From: Apostichopus japonicus
Lineage: Eukaryota > Echinodermata > Holothuroidea > Aspidochirotida > Stichopodidae
Assembly (NCBI RefSeq): GCF_037975245.1
Contig: NC_092576.1
Location: 27,171,611-27,235,610, forward strand
Length of the DNA stretch: 64,000 nucleotides
Direction of reading: 5' to 3'
A program made the translations under genes and the position numbers. Positions 62,035-64,000 of this stretch are shown one piece after another; within the stretch, counting starts at the first letter, position 1; the number at the start of each line of letters is the position of its first letter. Under the pieces are notes generated by a model, which had not been told where the DNA came from, made no database searches, and was given only the letters and a program-made list of their open reading frames with translations.

Positions 62035-64000
62035 GTGAGTGGCCAGGGAGGAGGTGGGAGGGTGGGTGGGAAGGGGGGGGGCTTGGTATATCAACAAGTT
62101 TGTGTCCATCTGTCCGAATCATACTCACAGATGTGTGTACATTGCATCTGATGGTGGAAGGGTGAGTGGCCAGGGAGGAGGTGGGAGGGTGGACGGGAGT
62201 GGAGGGGGGGGGGGCTGGGTACATCAACAAGTTTGTGTCCATCTGTCTGAATCATACTCACAGATGTGTGTACATAGCATCTGATGGTGGAAGGGTGTGT
62301 AGGTGAGTGGCCAGGGAGGAGGTGGGAGGGTGGCTCGGGGGGGCTGGGTACATCAACGAGTTTGTGTCCATCTGTCCGAATCAGACTCACAGATGTGTGT
62401 GCATAGCATCTGACGGTGGAAGGGTGTGTAGGTGAGTGGCCAGGGAGGAGGTGGGAGGGTGGCTGGGAGTGGGGGGGGGCTGGGTACATCAACGAGTTTG
62501 TGTCCATCTGTCCGAATCAGACTCACAGATGTGTGTGCATAGCATCTGACGGTGGAAGGGTGTGTAGGTGAGTGGCCAGGGAGGAGGTGGGAGGGTGGCT
62601 GGGAGTGGGGGGGAGGGCTGGGTACATCAACGAGTTTGTGTCCATCTGTCCGAATCAGACTCACAGATGTGTGTGCATAGCATCTGACGGTGGAAGGGTG
62701 TGTAGGTGAGTGGCCAGGGAGGAGGTGGGAGGGTGGCTGGGAGTGGGGGGGGGGGGGCTGGGTACATCAACAAGTTTGTGTCCATCTGTCCGAATCATAC
62801 TCACAGATGTGTGTACATAGCATCTGATGGTGGAAGGGTGTGTAGGTGAGTGGCCAGGGAGGAGGTGGGAGGGTGGCTCGGGGGGGCTGGGTACATCAAC
62901 GAGTTTGTGTCCATCTGTCCGAATCAGACTCACAGATGTGTGTACATAGCATCTGACGGTGGAAGGGTGTGTAGGTGAGTGGCCAGGGAGGAGGTGGGAG
63001 GGTGGCTGGGAGTGGGGGGGGGCTGGGTACACAACAAGTTTGTGTCCATCTGTCCGAATCATACTCACAGATGTGTGTACATAGCATCTGACGGTGGAAG
63101 GGTGTGTAGGTGAGTGGCCAGGGAGGAGGTGGGAGGGTGGCTTGGAGTGGGGGGGGGGCTGGGTACATCAACGAGTTTGTGTCCATCTGTCCGAATCAGA
63201 CTCACAGATGTGTGTGCATAGCATCTGACGGTGGAAGGGTGTGTAGGTGAGTGGCCAGGGAGGAGGTGGGAGGGTGGCTGGGAGTGGGGGGGGGGCTGGG
63301 TACATCAACGAGTTTGTGTCCATCTGTCCGAATCAGACTCACAGATGTGTGTGCATAGCATCTGACGGTGGAAGGGTGTGTAGGTGAGTGGCCAGGGAGA
63401 GGTGGGAGGGTGGCTGGGAGTGGGGGGGAGGGCTGGGTACATCAACGAGTTTGTGTCCATCTGTCCGAATCAGACTCACAGATGTGTGTGCATAGCATCT
63501 GACGGTGGAAGGGTGTGTAGGTGAGTGGCCAGGGAGGAGGTGGGAGGGTGGCTGGGAGTGGGGGGGGGGGCTGGGTACATCAACAAGTTTGTGTCCATCT
63601 GTCCGAATCATACTCACAGATGTGTGTACATAGCATCTGATGGTGGAAGGGTGTGTAGGTGAGTGGCCAGGGAGGAGGTGGGAGGGTGGCTCGGGGGGGC
63701 TGGGTACATCAACGAGTTTGTGTCCATCTGTCCCAATCAGACTCACAGATGTGTGTACATAGCATCTGACGGTGGAAGGGTGTGAAGGTGAGTGGCCAGG
63801 GAGGAGGTGGGAGGGTGGCTGGGAGTGGGGGGGGGCTGGGTACACAACAAGTTTGTGTCCATCTGTCCGAATCATACTCACAGATGTGTGTACATAGCAT
63901 CTGACGGTGGAAGGGTGTGTAGGTGAGTGGCCAGGGAGGAGGTGGGAGGGTGGCTTGGAGTGGGGGGGGGGGCTGGGTACATCAACGAGTTTGTGTCCAT
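61951..64000 (+). repeat. ~134-bp array, 15 further copies, each with ~99 nt of POLR3B exon and its donor
   Basis: After the authentic exon, units of gtgagtggccagggaggagg tgggagggtggctgggag plus a G run, then gctgggtacatcaacgagtt through ggtggaagggtgtgtag, repeat to the right edge. Exon-fragment starts lie near 62080, 62213, 62340, 62480, 62620, 62758, 62886, 63020, 63160, 63293, 63430, 63568, 63698, 63832 and 63972. Two variant classes alternate: NHTHRCVY-type (catactcac, tgtac) and NQTHRCVC-type (cagactcac, tgtgc). Most units end in a donor identical to the authentic one. None has a pyrimidine-rich acceptor. Confidence 0.96.

Noticed and set aside
61889-63900. Proline-rich minus-strand frames over the 134-bp array
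   Set aside because: They are antisense of the amplified POLR3B exon fragment and its G-rich intron.

Overview
This is eukaryotic, clearly metazoan DNA: short exons with GT/AG boundaries, kilobase introns, tRNA-derived SINEs, hAT-type MITEs and very many minisatellites. The mix of repeats would fit a marine invertebrate, possibly a deuterostome, but nothing in the window fixes the taxon. No prokaryotic features are present.

Three protein-coding genes are recognisable by conserved exons whose phases chain correctly. (1) ILVBL/HACL2, a ThDP-dependent 2-hydroxyacyl-CoA lyase, lies on the minus strand with ten exons between 6304 and 34181. Its 3' third runs off the left edge, and its N-terminal membrane-anchor exon was not found. 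(2) SNRPC (U1 snRNP protein C) is on the plus strand with exons at 39056, 41172 and 45323. Its tiny first exon is ambiguous and its 3' end is missing. (3) POLR3B (RNA polymerase III subunit RPC2) is on the plus strand with seven exons between 49018 and 62034. Its first ~190 codons and an internal ~84-codon block were not found, and the 3' part runs off the right edge. ILVBL and SNRPC are divergent; SNRPC and POLR3B are co-oriented.

Tandem arrays fill roughly half of the window: 28-bp units at 1-6303 and 9.04-10.6 kb, ~111-bp units at 11.4-21.6 kb, 53-bp units at 22.7-25.2 kb, 34-bp units at 41.8-45.2 kb, 30-bp units at 45.6-47.0 kb, ~53-bp units at 49.4-53.3 kb, 67-bp units at 56.1-56.7 kb, 48-bp units at 58.0-58.9 kb, ~75-bp units at 60.6-61.7 kb and ~134-bp units from 62.0 kb to the right edge. 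All the long open frames fall in these arrays and are read-through of units whose period is a multiple of three; they are not genes.

The most striking pattern is that at least seven arrays or duplications in ILVBL and POLR3B start exactly on exon-intron junctions and copy the splice site with a piece of its exon. Five copy donors (1-6303, 8.09-8.36 kb, 54.6 kb, 59.2-59.5 kb, 62.0-64.0 kb). Two copy acceptors (11.35-21.6 kb with ~92 copies, and 34.1-36.5 kb). Both genes therefore carry from a few to hundreds of decoy splice sites beside the authentic ones. Intronic transposons include three MITEs with 8-bp target duplications, a ~2.2-kb terminal-inverted-repeat element that splits one array, and a fold-back element with hammerhead-like motifs.
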